64,000 bases of DNA from Azorinus chamasolen (Eukaryota; Mollusca; Bivalvia; Cardiida; Solecurtidae), in NCBI GenBank assembly GCA_963576725.1, contig OY755247.1, forward strand, positions 19,440,957 to 19,504,956, given 5' to 3'. A model generated the notes under the pieces. It saw only the letters and a list, made by a program, of their open reading frames with translations, was not told the DNA's origin and searched no databases. Of the stretch, positions 26,201 to 30,139 are shown piece by piece; the stretch's first letter is position 1; each line of letters begins with the position of its first letter. Made by a program: the position numbers and the translations under genes.

Positions 26201-29098
26201 ATGCTCTATTTATCACAATGGTTTCAAAGTACAAAATTCTAAAATCTTACTTTTCTCTAGTAAATGCTCCTTTTGGGTATATTCATTCAAAGAGGTTGGG
26301 TCTAAAAATAGCCTATGAGGTAAAGGGATAATCAGATCTATTAATTAGACCTTTTTGATGGCAAGTTAAGACAGGATGAGGTTCTACTGTATGCTATTTT
26401 TAGTCTCAATGTCTTTGAATAAATCTACTTAAAAGGAGTATTTACTAGAAAATGGGAAAACTTTAGAATTGTGCAGTTTTGAAACTATTGTGATAAACAG
26501 AACATTTGTTCCTATTGAGCAAATGCTTTATTTATCACAATAGTTTCAAAAAAATAAACTTTTACAGAGGCGTCAAATGGCATCAGTATGAGGGAATGGG
26601 ATAATGGCAGGTGTTTCAAAATTGTTGGTTGCCATGGTAACCTAGTGGTGGCCTGTGATTTGTATCTTAGATATTGTCTGATTCTGCTTTCTATATCTAT
26701 TGTTTGTTTCGTTTTAGATACGTCCTGTAAAGGAACCCGTTACAATTAGATCTTGTTCAAAAATTGATTCCTGGAAAAAAATATTATTAGACTTAGATAT
26801 TGAGCTGAAATTTGCTGTTGAACTTCATTATGGGCAGCCACAGATCCGCTTCAAGTTGATCTACCTTTGTAAAAGTGCTGCTTCTTTGTTCAAAATTAGT
26901 TTATGTTGATATATTTGTTTCAGCTGGTACCCCTGTATGCCACTCTGACGGTTCCTCAGTTTGAGCTGTCTAAGGAGTCTCTAGACTTTGGCATCTGCCT
27001 TGTGGGCCAGACCCGTGAAATGCAGTTTTTGATAACAAACAAGACCTCCTCCCACACCTTGTGGTCTGTCTCTCAAGGTAAATTGCCATTAGACATCTGA
27101 ATGGTGAATCTAGTCCACTCAGTATGAAATGGCATAGATTTGCAGAGGATAGTGGACAGACAATGCAGACTTTGATCAGAGGGTTCCACTAGGGGCTTTC
27201 TGATCTTGGTCTACACTGTTTGCAAATGCCAGTGCAATGGTTTCAAGCATTCAAGGAGTAAAATCTTTTGAAGTCTTAGGTTGTTTCTACTTCAATTACT
27301 AAATCTTTGCATACTAAATAATTGTTGTTTGCAGCATATTGTTATCATTGTTACAAGTTTTAACCCTTTCCATGTTCTACGTTTTTCCAAATTTCAATAC
27401 TTACTGAATATTCGTGGACATATAGTTATAATGAAATTTGGTAGGTGGAACAGTATAGCCACTTTTGAAACTAAAGAAACAGATCTATCAAATTCCATTA
27501 GCAAACAGAGCAGACCCTGATCAGATGGCTGCAATAGGAGCTGTCTGATCTGGGTCTACTCTGTTTACACATGCGTGAAAAGGCATTTATATGAAGGAAA
27601 GGTTTAAGTCACGATACACTTTGAAATTCTGAATTCCATGGTTTGTGCTATGAGTTCATATTGTTCAGTTTCTTTAGAGAGTGAATGTCGAATGTAATCA
27701 CATGTGAATGGGTATTAACCCTTTCTATCGTAGAAATGCCTTTTGCAAACAGACTAGACCCAGATCAGACAGCTATTAATGAGGTGATAAAATCTTGAAT
27801 AAATGTTAAACAGGGAAAGGATTAACCCTTTTATTGGTAATTCAAACGTTTTGCACTTTTTTGTAGACTCAAATGAGACAGCACTTTTTGTAGACCCAAA
27901 TCAGACAGCTCAGGTTAACCGTTAGATCTGTCTGCTCTGTTTGCTGATATGTTAAGATCTGATTCTCTACTGTTAGCAATTCGCCTTATTTTATAGTGCT
28001 TTTATAAAAGAATTAATAAAGGATATTATAATAATTATAAAGGATATGTAAAGAGCATTTTTATTCATATCAGAATTAAGATCAGACACATGAATGGATA
28101 TTAAAATCATATTTATTTCCTCCATTGTTATTCTAAATATCAGAATCAAGGTCAGACACGTGTGCTGTGGATACGTTCAAGATTCTGCCCACCTCTGGTC
28201 GCCTGGAAGCCCATATCACCCATGTCAGTGACAGCAAGAGCCTGCTCAAAGTGTACTTCACCGCCAAGTAAGTTTTCTGAATTTGACCCTTTCAAATGCA
28301 TTTCCATGTCTTTTCAAACAGAGTAGACCAAGATCAGTGCTTCAGCAGGAACAGTCTAATCAGGATTTGCTTATGATAATAATAGATCTGACTCTACAGT
28401 TTCCACCAATACCAAAAAATCATATACAGTAAAACCCCGCTAATGCGACCACCTAAAAGAGGTATAATTCTAGAGGAGCTTTCTGCATTACTTTTGTCCT
28501 GCATTAAGCAACCACCTGCTTATAAAGACATATATGTTTATTCCTTAAGTGGTCGCATTAGAGGGGTTCTACTGTATACAAAAATTATGCCATTATAAAA
28601 ATTCAGCTAATATTCATAATGTCATTCGTTTTTACATGAATATTCATTTCAGGATAGGGATAAAAAAAACCAACAACAACTGCCTGCTAGTGGTAAACTT
28701 GTGATTGCCTATGCAAACAGTATAATTTTGTCAGATGCTGAAAAACTTAGTGTCTCATCAGGACCAAAACTATTCAATGATCTGATCATGGTGTTTGAAA
28801 AACATAAAAGCATTTAATTAATATTCAAATGACTCGAACCTCTCAATTATAAATTTGTATGGTCCCTTGAAGTTTGAGATATCGAAGTTCAACTGTATAT
28901 CAAGTTAACTCTTTCTCTTAATAAAAACATAATTGTCTTTGGTATGGTGCATTTTGGTATGGTGCATTTTTCAGGCATGCTGAAGACTATGAAGCCGTTT
29001 TTACATTCCACGGAATTCTAGGGGAGTCGCCCAAACGACTTTACGTGAGAGCTGAGGGCTCATATGACGGGAAGCATGAAGCTATACTTAATGTGTGA
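737..29098 (+). CDS. DLEC1: DLEC1 (CFAP81)-like ciliary protein, last 15 exons joined
   Basis: Fifteen exons, each bounded by AG...GT and phase-compatible with the next, join to 2148 nt: 715 residues then TGA at 29096-29098. The protein is a series of beta-rich ASH/MSP (Ig-like) domains. Diagnostic pieces are LDFGEVELKSAPKLYL (about residues 52-67), the MWGEYKDNIICK strand (about 171-182), VVRFGTHVAGTS in exon 5, VIPAKGFASVSVSFTP (372-387) and SLDFGICLVGQTREM in exon 13. Known family role: DLEC1/CFAP81 is an ASH-domain protein of motile cilia and axonemes. The human protein is about 1755 residues, so this is the C-terminal 40% or so, with the N-terminal exons upstream of the window. HYDIN or CFAP47, which share the fold, are alternatives; the order of motifs (NLADPL, MWGEY, VGDLEV, DWQ.FN.ED) favours DLEC1 from memory of the family. 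Introns are swollen by MITEs; the longest is about 9.5 kb. Confidence 0.7.
975..1169. mobile_element. HP hairpin element
   Basis: Flanks acagagctcc...gcagctctgt are inverted. The centre is a hairpin with arms ctctttagaatt / gattctaaagag and ccaaactctat / atatggtttgg. Confidence 0.8.
1200..1649. other. Intron sequence without recognised feature
   Basis: AT-rich intron of the DLEC1-like gene. A TTAA-d-like scrap at about 1170-1210, otherwise nothing I can assign. Confidence 0.5.
1650..1899. mobile_element. TTAA-a MITE, near complete
   Basis: Left end taaccctttccctg, right end gagggaaagggttaa. Long perfect palindrome at the centre with ggctcctctaggagcc and gcaaacagagtagac arms. Confidence 0.85.
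2029..2269. mobile_element. TTAA-b MITE
   Basis: Ends ttaaccctttactcc and ggagtaaaggtttaa. Palindrome centre ggctcctgtaggagcc. Right arm carries the cattatttgtt / gaatattcatgg motifs. Confidence 0.85.
2318..2553. mobile_element. TTAA-a MITE, left end decayed
   Basis: Body aligned with TTAA-a from ttctatgttta onward; centre ggctcctataggagcc; right end ggaaagggttaa. Confidence 0.8.
2550..2640. mobile_element. TTAA-d MITE fragment
   Basis: Begins ttaactctttgct and runs into atgagacaccaagttactca, then gcgtctcaaactgtttg. It shares its first TTAA with the preceding element. Confidence 0.55.
2723..2972. mobile_element. TTAA-a MITE, complete
   Basis: TTAA at both ends (2723-2726, 2969-2972); ends accctttccctg / ggaaagggtt; centre ggctcctataggagcc with TG/CA-type arms (gatgg/ccatc). 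Confidence 0.88.
3060..3245 (+). CDS. DLEC1: DLEC1-like exon B
   Basis: Acceptor attctgcag ends 3059, donor gtaaat at 3246. In and out phases are both 2. Encodes an ASH domain start: LDFGEVELKSAPKLYLHL, then NKTAISAQYSF, then a Pro/Glu-rich linker (KPPSPPEEKRDENAK). Residues about 44-105. Confidence 0.85.
3322..3616 (+). mobile_element. HLE (Helentron-like) short element
   Basis: 5' hairpin gtgtcacctgcc...ggcagtgtgtcac, a run of ctgtccgtcc repeats, inverted sub-terminal match gcaggtgacac near the 3' end, then stem-loop GTGTTC-CTCT-GAACAC followed by TCTTGTTT. Confidence 0.65.
3741..3914. mobile_element. Fold-back element inserted in a MITE palindrome
   Basis: Inverted ends gtccatgcttataaagcttt / aaagctttataagcatggac. 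Inner inverted repeats read agcttttgattggtcag / ctgaccaatcaaaagct, with one arm partly duplicated. A second copy sits in the same type of site at 37662. Confidence 0.65.
3952..4200. mobile_element. TTAA-a/b hybrid MITE
   Basis: Left end ttaacactttccttcat, centre ggctcctataggaacc, TTAA-b type right arm ending gaatattcatggaataaatgg. Confidence 0.7.
4338..4587. mobile_element. TTAA-a MITE, complete
   Basis: TTAA at both ends; centre ggctcctctaggagcc with CG/CG arms; right end gagggaaaggtttaa. A second, collapsed palindromic MITE remnant follows directly at 4588-4692. Confidence 0.85.
4764..4840 (+). CDS. DLEC1: DLEC1-like exon C
   Basis: Short 77-nt exon, acceptor aactttcag, donor gtaaggg at 4841. 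Encodes a basic linker, RRLMLGKTPNLADPLAKTP, between two Ig-like domains. Residues 106-131. Confidence 0.8.
4944..6536 (+). mobile_element. HLE with internal satellite array
   Basis: 5' hairpin atgccccccag...ctggggggcat followed by attgtttt and a ctgtttgtccg run. 3' part has the inverted match gacggggca, then stem-loop GTGTTT-CAC-AAACAC and ATCTTGTT. The interior is almost wholly tandem repeat. Confidence 0.7.
5033..6500 (+). repeat. Satellite inside HLE, about 157-bp unit, about nine copies
   Basis: Units start ttaacattggycataact and end aggtcaaggtcatcc. The first copies alternate two subtypes (ggtcata / ggccata), giving a dimer of about 317 bp (5036, 5348, 5666); later copies lose this and shorten. 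Contains repeated gggtcaaaggtca. Confidence 0.85.
6774..6925 (+). CDS. DLEC1: DLEC1-like exon D
   Basis: Acceptor tttttcaaatag, donor gtgagt at 6926. Encodes LSPYGEEVIEVTAYSDMWGE and then YKDNIICK, the strand pattern that closes an MSP/ASH domain in the DLEC1/HYDIN class. Residues 132-182. Confidence 0.85.
7000..7145. mobile_element. HP hairpin element, variant
   Basis: Arms ccagaccctatgtggtgac and gccacaaaaatagggtttgg around ctctttagaatcatctc; ends ggagaaataaaggag. Confidence 0.6.
7390..7510. mobile_element. TTAA-b core fragment
   Basis: aaacaaagtagacccagatc then a collapsed palindrome and the TTAA-b right arm (tctaaagtttct). Confidence 0.5.
7534..7765. mobile_element. TTAA-c MITE
   Basis: Ends ttaacccattctctcat and gggataaagattaa. 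Palindrome arms cattgtcataaatagagc / gcactatttatgacaatg around tgctcctatggagca. Confidence 0.8.
7844..8021 (+). CDS. DLEC1: DLEC1-like exon E
   Basis: Acceptor tttttgttgtag, donor gtaagg at 8022. Begins VGDLEVTKIPVSMTVVGCPL and continues with PVVRFGTHVAGTSTCSRV, the start of another ASH domain. Residues 183-241. An HP element begins about 40 nt after the donor. Confidence 0.85.
8060..8212. mobile_element. HP hairpin element
   Basis: ctttatttctccaccaaact...gtttggtgaagaaatgacg. The hairpin loop is shortened, with attctaaagagtgg kept on one arm only. Confidence 0.7.
8240..8447. mobile_element. TTAA-b MITE, right end lost
   Basis: Left end accctttaccttttgac, palindrome cagctcctgtagaagcc with discordant arms, right arm up to gaattcatataatt, where an HLE 5' end begins. 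Confidence 0.65.
8447..8510 (+). mobile_element. HLE 5'-end fragment
   Basis: Hairpin gggtcccacacc-ttg-tgtgggagcccc followed by atagtaatcac. No 3' stem-loop found nearby. Confidence 0.4.
8579..8786. mobile_element. TA-p MITE (pogo/Tigger-like), complete
   Basis: TA-CAGTAAAACCTCGATTATTC at the left and GATAATCGAAGTTTTACTG-TA at the right. Central palindrome with aaagctcctagaggagcttt. It ends 18 nt before exon F. Confidence 0.85.
8805..8936 (+). CDS. DLEC1: DLEC1-like exon F
   Basis: Acceptor gtctgctag, donor gtaaca at 8937. Encodes DIRVDWQVFNMEDRD then an acidic loop (LDEDGNEIPPPTE). Only 18 nt separate the end of a TA-p MITE (8786) from the exon, so the branch point probably lies inside the MITE. 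Residues 242-285. Confidence 0.85.
8982..9075. mobile_element. TTAA-c MITE fragment
   Basis: Reverse-orientation left end ttaacccatttccacatatt, gaaaccattgtgataaatag arm, broken at the palindrome centre. A TA-p end scrap (tagaacctctctataac) follows at 9068-9095. Confidence 0.6.
9122..9348. mobile_element. TTAA-c MITE
   Basis: Left end ttaacccattccctcatagg; mutated palindrome (tgctctgtaggagca centre); right end ggaatgggtta. A further TTAA-c right half lies at 9430-9487. Confidence 0.8.
9484..9982. mobile_element. TTAA-b MITE (outer) with self-nested copy
   Basis: Outer copy: ttaaccctttactccatgaa at 9484, interrupted at its own TTAA (9539), resumes at about 9793 and ends acaggattaa. Its palindrome is at about 9890-9950 (ggttcctacaggagcc). 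Confidence 0.75.
9539..9792. mobile_element. TTAA-b MITE (inner), nested in TTAA-b
   Basis: TTAA at both ends; left end ttaaccctgtactccataaa, right end gaagtaaaaggttaa. Flanking bases rejoin to the outer copy's sequence with one TTAA. Confidence 0.8.
10005..10370. mobile_element. TA-p MITE split by TTAA-c
   Basis: Left part ctgcttaatgcagaatgaaa and cctgca, right part gctaccacctgtgttaaatc then agtggtcattgtaaagaggt and tttactg. The inserted element is 10047-10285. Confidence 0.7.
10047..10285. mobile_element. TTAA-c MITE nested in TA-p
   Basis: TTAA at both ends (10047-10050, 10282-10285). Perfect palindrome centre tgctcctaaggagca. Host reads cctgca-TTAA-gctaccacc across the insertion. Confidence 0.88.
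10490..10735. mobile_element. TTAA-b MITE, reverse orientation
   Basis: ttactccatgaatattcatg at left, ggagtaaagggttaa at right, palindrome remnant gcaaacagagtcgacc...ggtcttatctgtttgc. Confidence 0.8.
10872..11118. mobile_element. TTAA-a/b hybrid MITE
   Basis: Left end gtaaccctttccccag; centre gtccctataggagcc; right end caatagggaaagggttaa. Confidence 0.75.
11231..11476. mobile_element. TTAA-a MITE
   Basis: Left end ttaaccctttccctgttcta; centre ggctcctctatgagcc with TG/CA arms; right end gaaggaacgggataaa. Confidence 0.82.
11573..11593 (+). CDS. DLEC1: DLEC1-like microexon G (21 nt)
   Basis: Acceptor gttactgtag, donor gtaagc at 11594. Adds APKPKKF. Both flanking introns are phase 1, so inclusion or skipping keeps the frame between exons F and H. 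No independent evidence beyond splice-site fit and frame. Confidence 0.55.
11765..11835. repeat. Hairpin remnant of a palindromic MITE
   Basis: gatctagatcaaactactcc / gaagcagtttgatcaggatc around ctcctgaagaag, with aatagtgct / acactatt outer arms. Confidence 0.5.
11890..12113. mobile_element. TTAA-c MITE
   Basis: Left end ttaacccattccctcatatg; palindrome has lost bases on one side of the centre (gagcaccttaggaggaaatg); right end gaagaaaggatgaa. Confidence 0.8.
12115..12299. mobile_element. TTAA-b MITE, shortened left arm
   Basis: ctttactctatgaatattca at left; palindrome centre ggcgcctacaggagcc; right end gtaaaaggttaa. Confidence 0.75.
12506..12726. mobile_element. TTAA-b MITE, right end replaced by HLE
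   Basis: Left end ttaaccctttacc; centre ggctcctttaggagac; T-rich expansion; right arm stops at atgccattgt, where the HLE begins. Confidence 0.7.
12727..12970 (+). mobile_element. HLE short element
   Basis: 5' hairpin gggccctgcatt-gc-aaatgcaggaaccct, ctgtccgtccatccgtc run, 3' inverted match aagggccc, stem-loop CTGAC-TGG-GTCAG, then TTTTCTAGTTT. Confidence 0.65.
13029..13278. mobile_element. TTAA-b MITE, complete
   Basis: TTAA at both ends; left ttaaccctttactccataaa, centre ggctcctataggagtc, right gaatattcatggaggatag. Confidence 0.85.
13488..13738. mobile_element. TTAA-a MITE, reverse orientation, complete
   Basis: TTAA at both ends; ttaaccctttccctcatata at left, acagggaaagggttaa at right; centre ggctcttagaggagcc. 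Confidence 0.85.
13907..14035. repeat. (ATC)n microsatellite
   Basis: Near-pure ATC/TCA trinucleotide run of about 125 bp with a few interruptions. A second run of about 13 units lies at 14252-14290. Confidence 0.97.
14276..14935. repeat. Degenerate tandem repeat, about 110-120 bp unit
   Basis: Repeated blocks of cattattagcttgctttagc, ctttgtgattagtaacatta and catcatcatt, at about 14282, 14393, 14484, 14680, 14790 and 14880. An HP fragment interrupts at about 14555-14620. Confidence 0.75.
14936..15690. repeat. Tandem array of HP half-units
   Basis: At least 12 copies of the right arm of HP (cacaacatagggtttggtgg then agaaataaaggag). Around 15103-15320 they repeat every 43-44 bp with almost no divergence. 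Other copies keep the gagacgatcctaaagagtgg part. Confidence 0.85.
15749..15975. mobile_element. TTAA-c MITE
   Basis: Left end taacccattccttcatagg, perfect palindrome with tgctcctaaggagca centre, right end gcaggaaaagggtaa. Confidence 0.85.
16016..16182. mobile_element. TTAA-b MITE, right half missing
   Basis: Left end ttaaccctttactccataaa, palindrome centre ggctcctgttggagcc; runs into the next MITE at about 16183. Confidence 0.75.
16320..16633 (+). mobile_element. tRNA-headed SINE
   Basis: Pol III A box TGGTCTAGTGG (16331-16341) and B box AGTTCAAATCC (16374-16384), spaced as in a tRNA. A ccgg/ccgg T-stem encloses the B box. It is followed by a 220-bp non-tRNA body containing gggtacctgtgagggtcact. 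Flanked by a probable tatatt target duplication. Resembles bivalve SINEs of the V or Deu type, but I cannot assign it. Confidence 0.75.
16640..16852. mobile_element. TTAA-d MITE nested in TTAA-a/b host
   Basis: TTAA on both sides; ends ttaacctttagcctgctgag and gcaggttaaaggttaa. Centre gagacgctgagttactcggc with aacagtttggatc arms. Confidence 0.8.
16975..17208. mobile_element. Two adjacent TTAA-d MITEs
   Basis: Right half 16975-17061 ends gcaaagagttaa. The second copy (17058-17208) shares that TTAA, begins ttaactctttgctcgctaag and ends gctagcgtgcaaagagttaa; its palindrome is collapsed. Confidence 0.75.
17280..17450. mobile_element. TTAA-b MITE fragment
   Basis: Core aacagagtagacccagatca with half a palindrome (ggctcctgtaggatc), then the right arm to aatattcatgatgtcatg. 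Confidence 0.6.
17486..17708. mobile_element. TTAA-c MITE, complete
   Basis: TTAA at both ends; palindrome centre tgctcctatggagca; right end gaggaaagggttaa. Confidence 0.85.
17739..17918. mobile_element. TTAA-a MITE with half its palindrome deleted
   Basis: Left end ttaaccctttccctgttcta; stops at gatcagatg in the first arm and resumes at tttatatgagggaaagggtt. Confidence 0.8.
17990..18570. other. Intron stretch without recognised feature
   Basis: AT-rich with poly-T runs. No open frame of note and no repeat family I recognise. Confidence 0.5.
18571..18637. repeat. Isolated hairpin
   Basis: Arms ggtgcaaaacaagtgtaact / agttacactagtttgcacc with a small nested ttcac/gtgaa stem. Not one of the families seen elsewhere. 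A TTAA-d-like fragment follows at 18675-18766. Confidence 0.55.
19005..19108. mobile_element. HP element lacking its hairpin centre
   Basis: acattttcaacaatagcccc...tttatttctccaacacagta joined directly to tagggtttggtgaagaaagg, as if the loop and inner arms were deleted. Confidence 0.6.
19405..19650. mobile_element. TTAA-b MITE
   Basis: Left ttaactctttactctctcta, collapsed palindrome cagctgctacaggagctg, right ggagtaaaagtggttaa. Confidence 0.78.
19689..19912. mobile_element. TTAA-b MITE, palindrome collapsed
   Basis: TTAA at both ends; left ttaaccctttactccattaa, core gcaagcagggtatacccaga, right ggagtaaagggttaa. Flanked by repeated 40-bp sequence (see findings). Confidence 0.8.
19953..20372. 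mobile_element. TTAA-b MITE split by TTAA-a
   Basis: Left part cttttacttcatgactattc, right part attagattaattgttatgac then a one-sided core and right end gagtaacaggttaa. Confidence 0.75.
19985..20234. mobile_element. TTAA-a MITE nested in TTAA-b
   Basis: TTAA at both ends, ends actctttccctg / gagggaaaggg, perfect centre ggctcctgtaggagcc with TG/CA arms. Confidence 0.87.
20568..20668. repeat. Short direct duplication beside TTAA-e
   Basis: Two copies about 56 bp apart of gtgtcatct...ttcatcttttgatttttaa. The TTAA-e element is inserted at the end of the second. Confidence 0.6.
20662..20912. mobile_element. TTAA-e MITE, complete
   Basis: TTAA at both ends, ends accttcgcttgc-type / gcaagcgaaggg. 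Palindrome gtaaatagtgaagacccaga / ctgcactatttac around cagctcctgcaggagctg. Confidence 0.85.
20928..21000. mobile_element. TTAA-d fragment
   Basis: gcaaacagttagaattctga and ggcatctcattttgatcttg, one decayed hairpin; ends about 60 nt before exon H. Confidence 0.45.
21065..21300 (+). CDS. DLEC1: DLEC1-like exon H
   Basis: Acceptor tatcttgcag, donor gtgtgt at 21301. The longest exon in the window. Encodes a Thr/Asp-rich, probably unstructured linker (PIIREPTDFIPNSADTS, TDTDPDIDTAPTD), then VVSVFCRQHMGQ and SIKPQQL leading into the next domain. Residues 293-371. Confidence 0.8.
21407..21659. mobile_element. Pogo-like end fragment
   Basis: TA-cagtgaaccctcattatacc start, second similar motif accctcgttatacaggcagt, then AT-rich sequence. 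A TTAA-b fragment (21320-21406) precedes it. Confidence 0.4.
21660..22028. mobile_element. TA-p MITE split by TTAA-c
   Basis: Palindrome with actcatacaggagctttctg centre and gcattaagcaaccaccc arm. Resumes at 21987 as agatatacatgtttattcat and ends agtgatcgctttttactgta. Confidence 0.7.
21763..21986. mobile_element. TTAA-c MITE nested in TA-p
   Basis: TTAA both sides, reverse orientation; centre tgctccataggagca; right end gagggaatgagttaa. Confidence 0.85.
22138..22355 (+). CDS. DLEC1: DLEC1-like exon I
   Basis: Acceptor ccaatttcag, donor gtaagt at 22356. Starts VIPAKGFASVSVSFTPHPTH, the classic closing strand of an ASH domain. It then carries a Cys/Gly segment and DLEC1-type DMTAHLKPAL. Residues 372-443. 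Confidence 0.85.
22373..22622. mobile_element. TTAA-e MITE, inverted relative to 20662
   Basis: TTAA both ends; cagctcctgcaggagctg centre. The 20662 copy and this one face opposite ways about 1.7 kb apart, with exons H and I between them. Confidence 0.85.
22627..22731. mobile_element. TTAA-b right-arm fragment
   Basis: aaattcagttaatcagtatt, cttacatgaatattcatgga and gtaatgggttaa. Confidence 0.6.
22953..23031 (+). CDS. DLEC1: DLEC1-like exon J
   Basis: Acceptor cattttgacag, donor gtatgt at 23032. A 79-nt exon encoding LTIECEDEEGMRYRSAMSSL then LREEGQ. An HP element starts 18 nt after the donor. Residues 444-470. Confidence 0.8.
23050..23232. mobile_element. HP hairpin element
   Basis: acagagctccatataagatg at left; arms ccaaaccctttactgtgacc / ggtcacagtatagggtttgg around ctctttagaatcatctctaa. 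Confidence 0.8.
23243..23490. mobile_element. TTAA-a MITE, complete
   Basis: TTAA both ends; perfect centre ggctcctataggagcc with CG/CG arms; right end gagggaaagggttaa. A decayed palindrome fragment (gatcaactgcttcttcagga) follows at 23605-23690. Confidence 0.87.
23780..24025 (+). mobile_element. HLE short element (probable)
   Basis: 5' hairpin ataccccat...cggggtat, then gacccatccatccatccatt. Near the 3' end gcatgggggc, stem-loop GTGAGC-TT-GCTCAC and gttctctaatt, a variant of the CTWGTT end. Confidence 0.45.
24111..24431. mobile_element. TTAA-b MITE with partly duplicated left arm
   Basis: Left end ttaaccctgtactcaatgaa. A second left-arm copy begins at about 24199. Palindrome gaggctcctataggagctg; right end gtaaaaggttaa. 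Confidence 0.72.
24428..24624. mobile_element. TTAA-c MITE sharing a TTAA with its neighbour
   Basis: Left end ttaacccattccctcatatt; palindrome reduced to gcatttgctccattatcaca; right end gaggtaatgggcta. Confidence 0.75.
24686..24874 (+). CDS. DLEC1: DLEC1-like exon K
   Basis: Acceptor cttttacag, donor gtaagt at 24875, phases 0/0. Encodes LKVSSVMLSNLTLTPLTFRL and TKKPFMLVDLNP, an ASH-domain core (the N.t..pL.F.l pattern). Residues 471-533. Confidence 0.85.
24916..25090. mobile_element. TTAA-b MITE without palindrome
   Basis: Left ttaaccctttactccataaa then gcctttgcagagtctgctca, so nearly all of the palindrome is missing; right arm decayed. A TTAA-d-like remnant follows at 25095-25230. Confidence 0.65.
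25247..25393 (+). CDS. DLEC1: DLEC1-like exon L
   Basis: Acceptor ataattgtag, donor gtcagt at 25394, phases 0/0. Encodes VKVAFQTTAGLLSEIADEYM, an acidic linker, and SLVVEFNNGGQQ. The open frame runs on into the intron, but the joined frame to exon M is the sensible one. Residues 534-582. Confidence 0.8.
25430..25649. mobile_element. TTAA-c MITE
   Basis: cattctctcatcagctgttt left, centre tgctcatatggagca, right gcgtcaatatgtgggaatgg. Begins about 37 nt after the exon L donor. Confidence 0.72.
25736..25935. mobile_element. TTAA-b MITE, right end lost
   Basis: Left ttaaccctttacttcataaa; centre gcttcctgtaggagcc; right arm stops near attaatctaattgg. Confidence 0.7.
25980..26102. mobile_element. 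TA-p MITE, left half
   Basis: acaatagaatctgtcttatg start, ggttgcttaatgcatggcaa arm, aaagctcctataagac centre; broken by the following TTAA-c. Confidence 0.55.
26103..26330. mobile_element. TTAA-c MITE, reverse orientation
   Basis: ttaacccccttcctccataa left; perfect centre tgctcctataggagca; right gaggtaaagggata. Confidence 0.8.
26382..26605. mobile_element. TTAA-c MITE, decayed
   Basis: tgctatttttagtctcaatg left; centre tgttcctattgagca; right gagggaatgggata. Confidence 0.7.
26924..27077 (+). CDS. DLEC1: DLEC1-like exon M
   Basis: Acceptor tatttgtttcag, donor gtaaat at 27078. Encodes LVPLYATLTVPQFELSKES and LDFGICLVGQTREMQFLI, a textbook ASH domain start. Residues 583-633. Confidence 0.85.
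27360..27607. mobile_element. TTAA-a MITE
   Basis: TTAA both ends; left ttaaccctttccatgttcta; centre ggctgcaataggagctg; right gaaggaaaggtttaa. Confidence 0.82.
27715..27960. mobile_element. Two collapsed palindromic MITE remnants
   Basis: 27715-27827 keeps both ends (attaaccctttct / cagggaaaggattaa) with one palindrome arm. A second, from 27824, keeps repeated one-sided tttttgtagacccaaatcag. A further hairpin core lies at 27150-27240. Confidence 0.6.
28144..28267 (+). CDS. DLEC1: DLEC1-like exon N
   Basis: Acceptor ctaaatatcag, donor gtaagt at 28268. Encodes FKILPTSGRLEAHITHVSDS and LLKVYFTAK, the second half of the last ASH domain (P.sG.l...L.V.F). Residues 634-674. Confidence 0.85.
28280..28662. 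mobile_element. TTAA-a/b MITE split by TA-p
   Basis: Left gaccctttcaaatgcatttc, core aacagagtagaccaagatca, right arm resumes tacaaaaattatgccattat and ends caggatagggata. Confidence 0.7.
28427..28574. mobile_element. TA-p MITE nested at a TA
   Basis: TA(28425)-CAGTAAAACCCCGCTAATG...CATTAGAGGGGTTCTACTG-TA(28575). Half of its palindrome is lost, leaving one ggagctttctgcattac arm. Confidence 0.85.
28685..28905. mobile_element. TTAA-d fragment and pogo-like fragment
   Basis: 28685-28790 resembles TTAA-d (gtgtctcatcaggacc). 28830-28905 has tcgaacctctcaattataaa and gagatatcgaagttcaactg, ends of the pogo-like family also seen at 47896. The terminal exon follows 70 nt later. Confidence 0.45.
28975..29098 (+). 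CDS. DLEC1: DLEC1-like terminal exon O
   Basis: Acceptor gtgcatttttcag; stop TGA at 29096-29098. Encodes HAEDYEAVFTFHGILGESPK then RLYVRAEGSYDGKHEAILNV. This closes the final Ig-like domain at the C terminus. Residues 675-715. Confidence 0.85.
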
Positions 29099-29344
29099 GA
29101 AACTCTGGGAGTGGACTTCTATAAAGTGTGACAAACAATTGTTAAGATTAGACAATGTTTTCCATATGTCTTAATATTGAATGTGTGAAAATAATGTTGA
29201 AAAAATTATTTCTGATGATCTTGTTCTAGATTTATGTTTTGATACAAGTCTTGTGTCTCTGTAATTAAGTTGAACTTTTGTATAAAACAGAAAACTTTAT
29301 CAGTGTTTCAGTTATTCTCTCTGTTTGTCATCTTTTATCTGATA
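29099..29344 (+). other. Probable 3' UTR of the DLEC1-like gene
   Basis: AT-rich, no open frame and no recognised repeat. The first AATAAA I find downstream is far away (29879-29884), beyond an HP element. The true cleavage site is not clear. Confidence 0.35.
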
Positions 29345-29830
29345 GAGACACCTTTTAACGCCTTTGCAAAGAGAGTAGACCTATATCAGATGACTCCTAT
29401 AGTAGCTGTCTGATCAGTGTCTGCTCTGTGTGTTTACACATTGTCTACTCAGAGGTCCATATAAGATGCGTAAATTGAAACATATTCAAAATAATTTTTT
29501 TATTTTTCCATGAAACCCTATGTTGTGACCACTCTTTAGAATCGTCTCTTTGAGACGATTCTAAAGAGTGGTCACAACATAGGGTTTCGTGGAGAAATGA
29601 AGATTTTAGTACTTGAGTATGCATGTTCGAGACAATTCTAAAGAGTGGTCACAACATAGGGTTCATTAGAGAAATGACAGTTTGAGTCAGCACATTTATC
29701 TGTTGCTCTGTGAACTGATTGCAAATGTCAATGAATATCATTATTTTATATTTTTGATACAAGAAAAGGAATAATTGATATTCATAATAAGCAAAATTAT
29801 GCATGAATATTCATCAGGTAATGAGTTACT
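29345..29830. mobile_element. TTAA-b MITE split by an HP element
   Basis: Core gcaaagagagtagacctata...ctgctctgtgtg at 29370-29440, HP 29450-29710 (perfect gagacgattctaaagagtgg hairpin plus a duplicated right arm), then the TTAA-b right arm to about 29830. Confidence 0.6.
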
Positions 29831-29878
29831 GTAAGTAAAAATAATATATTTTGTACTTAATATTTTTGTACAAAGAAA

Positions 29879-29884
29879 AATAAA
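29879..29884 (+). promoter_or_regulatory. Candidate polyadenylation signal AATAAA
   Basis: First canonical hexamer after the DLEC1-like stop, 780 nt downstream and past repeats. Weak positional evidence only. Confidence 0.22.
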
Positions 29885-30039
29885 TATGCAGTATACGACT
29901 ATACGGAAATACTAATTTATTAATAGACGTATATGCACACCAATTTATTAATACATGTACATGTATATGCACACTAAATAATTGTTTCCTCAAAATATTT
30001 ACACAGCTTCAATTCTAAAATTAGGTTCTTTTACCTTTT

Positions 30040-30125
30040 TCCATCAAAGATATATTGAGATTGCCAAACAACTTGGATCCTGATGAGATGACTCAGCTAT
30101 CTTCTCTGGATCCAACCTGATTGAA
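30040..30125. mobile_element. TTAA-d fragment
   Basis: aacaacttggatcctgatga and ctctggatccaacctgattg flank a broken centre. Confidence 0.5.
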
Positions 30126-30139
30126 TACGTTATCACATA

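Noticed and set aside
26719..26910. Open frame after a tttcgttttag acceptor, between exons L and M
   Set aside because: No matching in-phase donor. Joining L directly to M gives a continuous ASH-domain sequence, and this stretch has no family resemblance.
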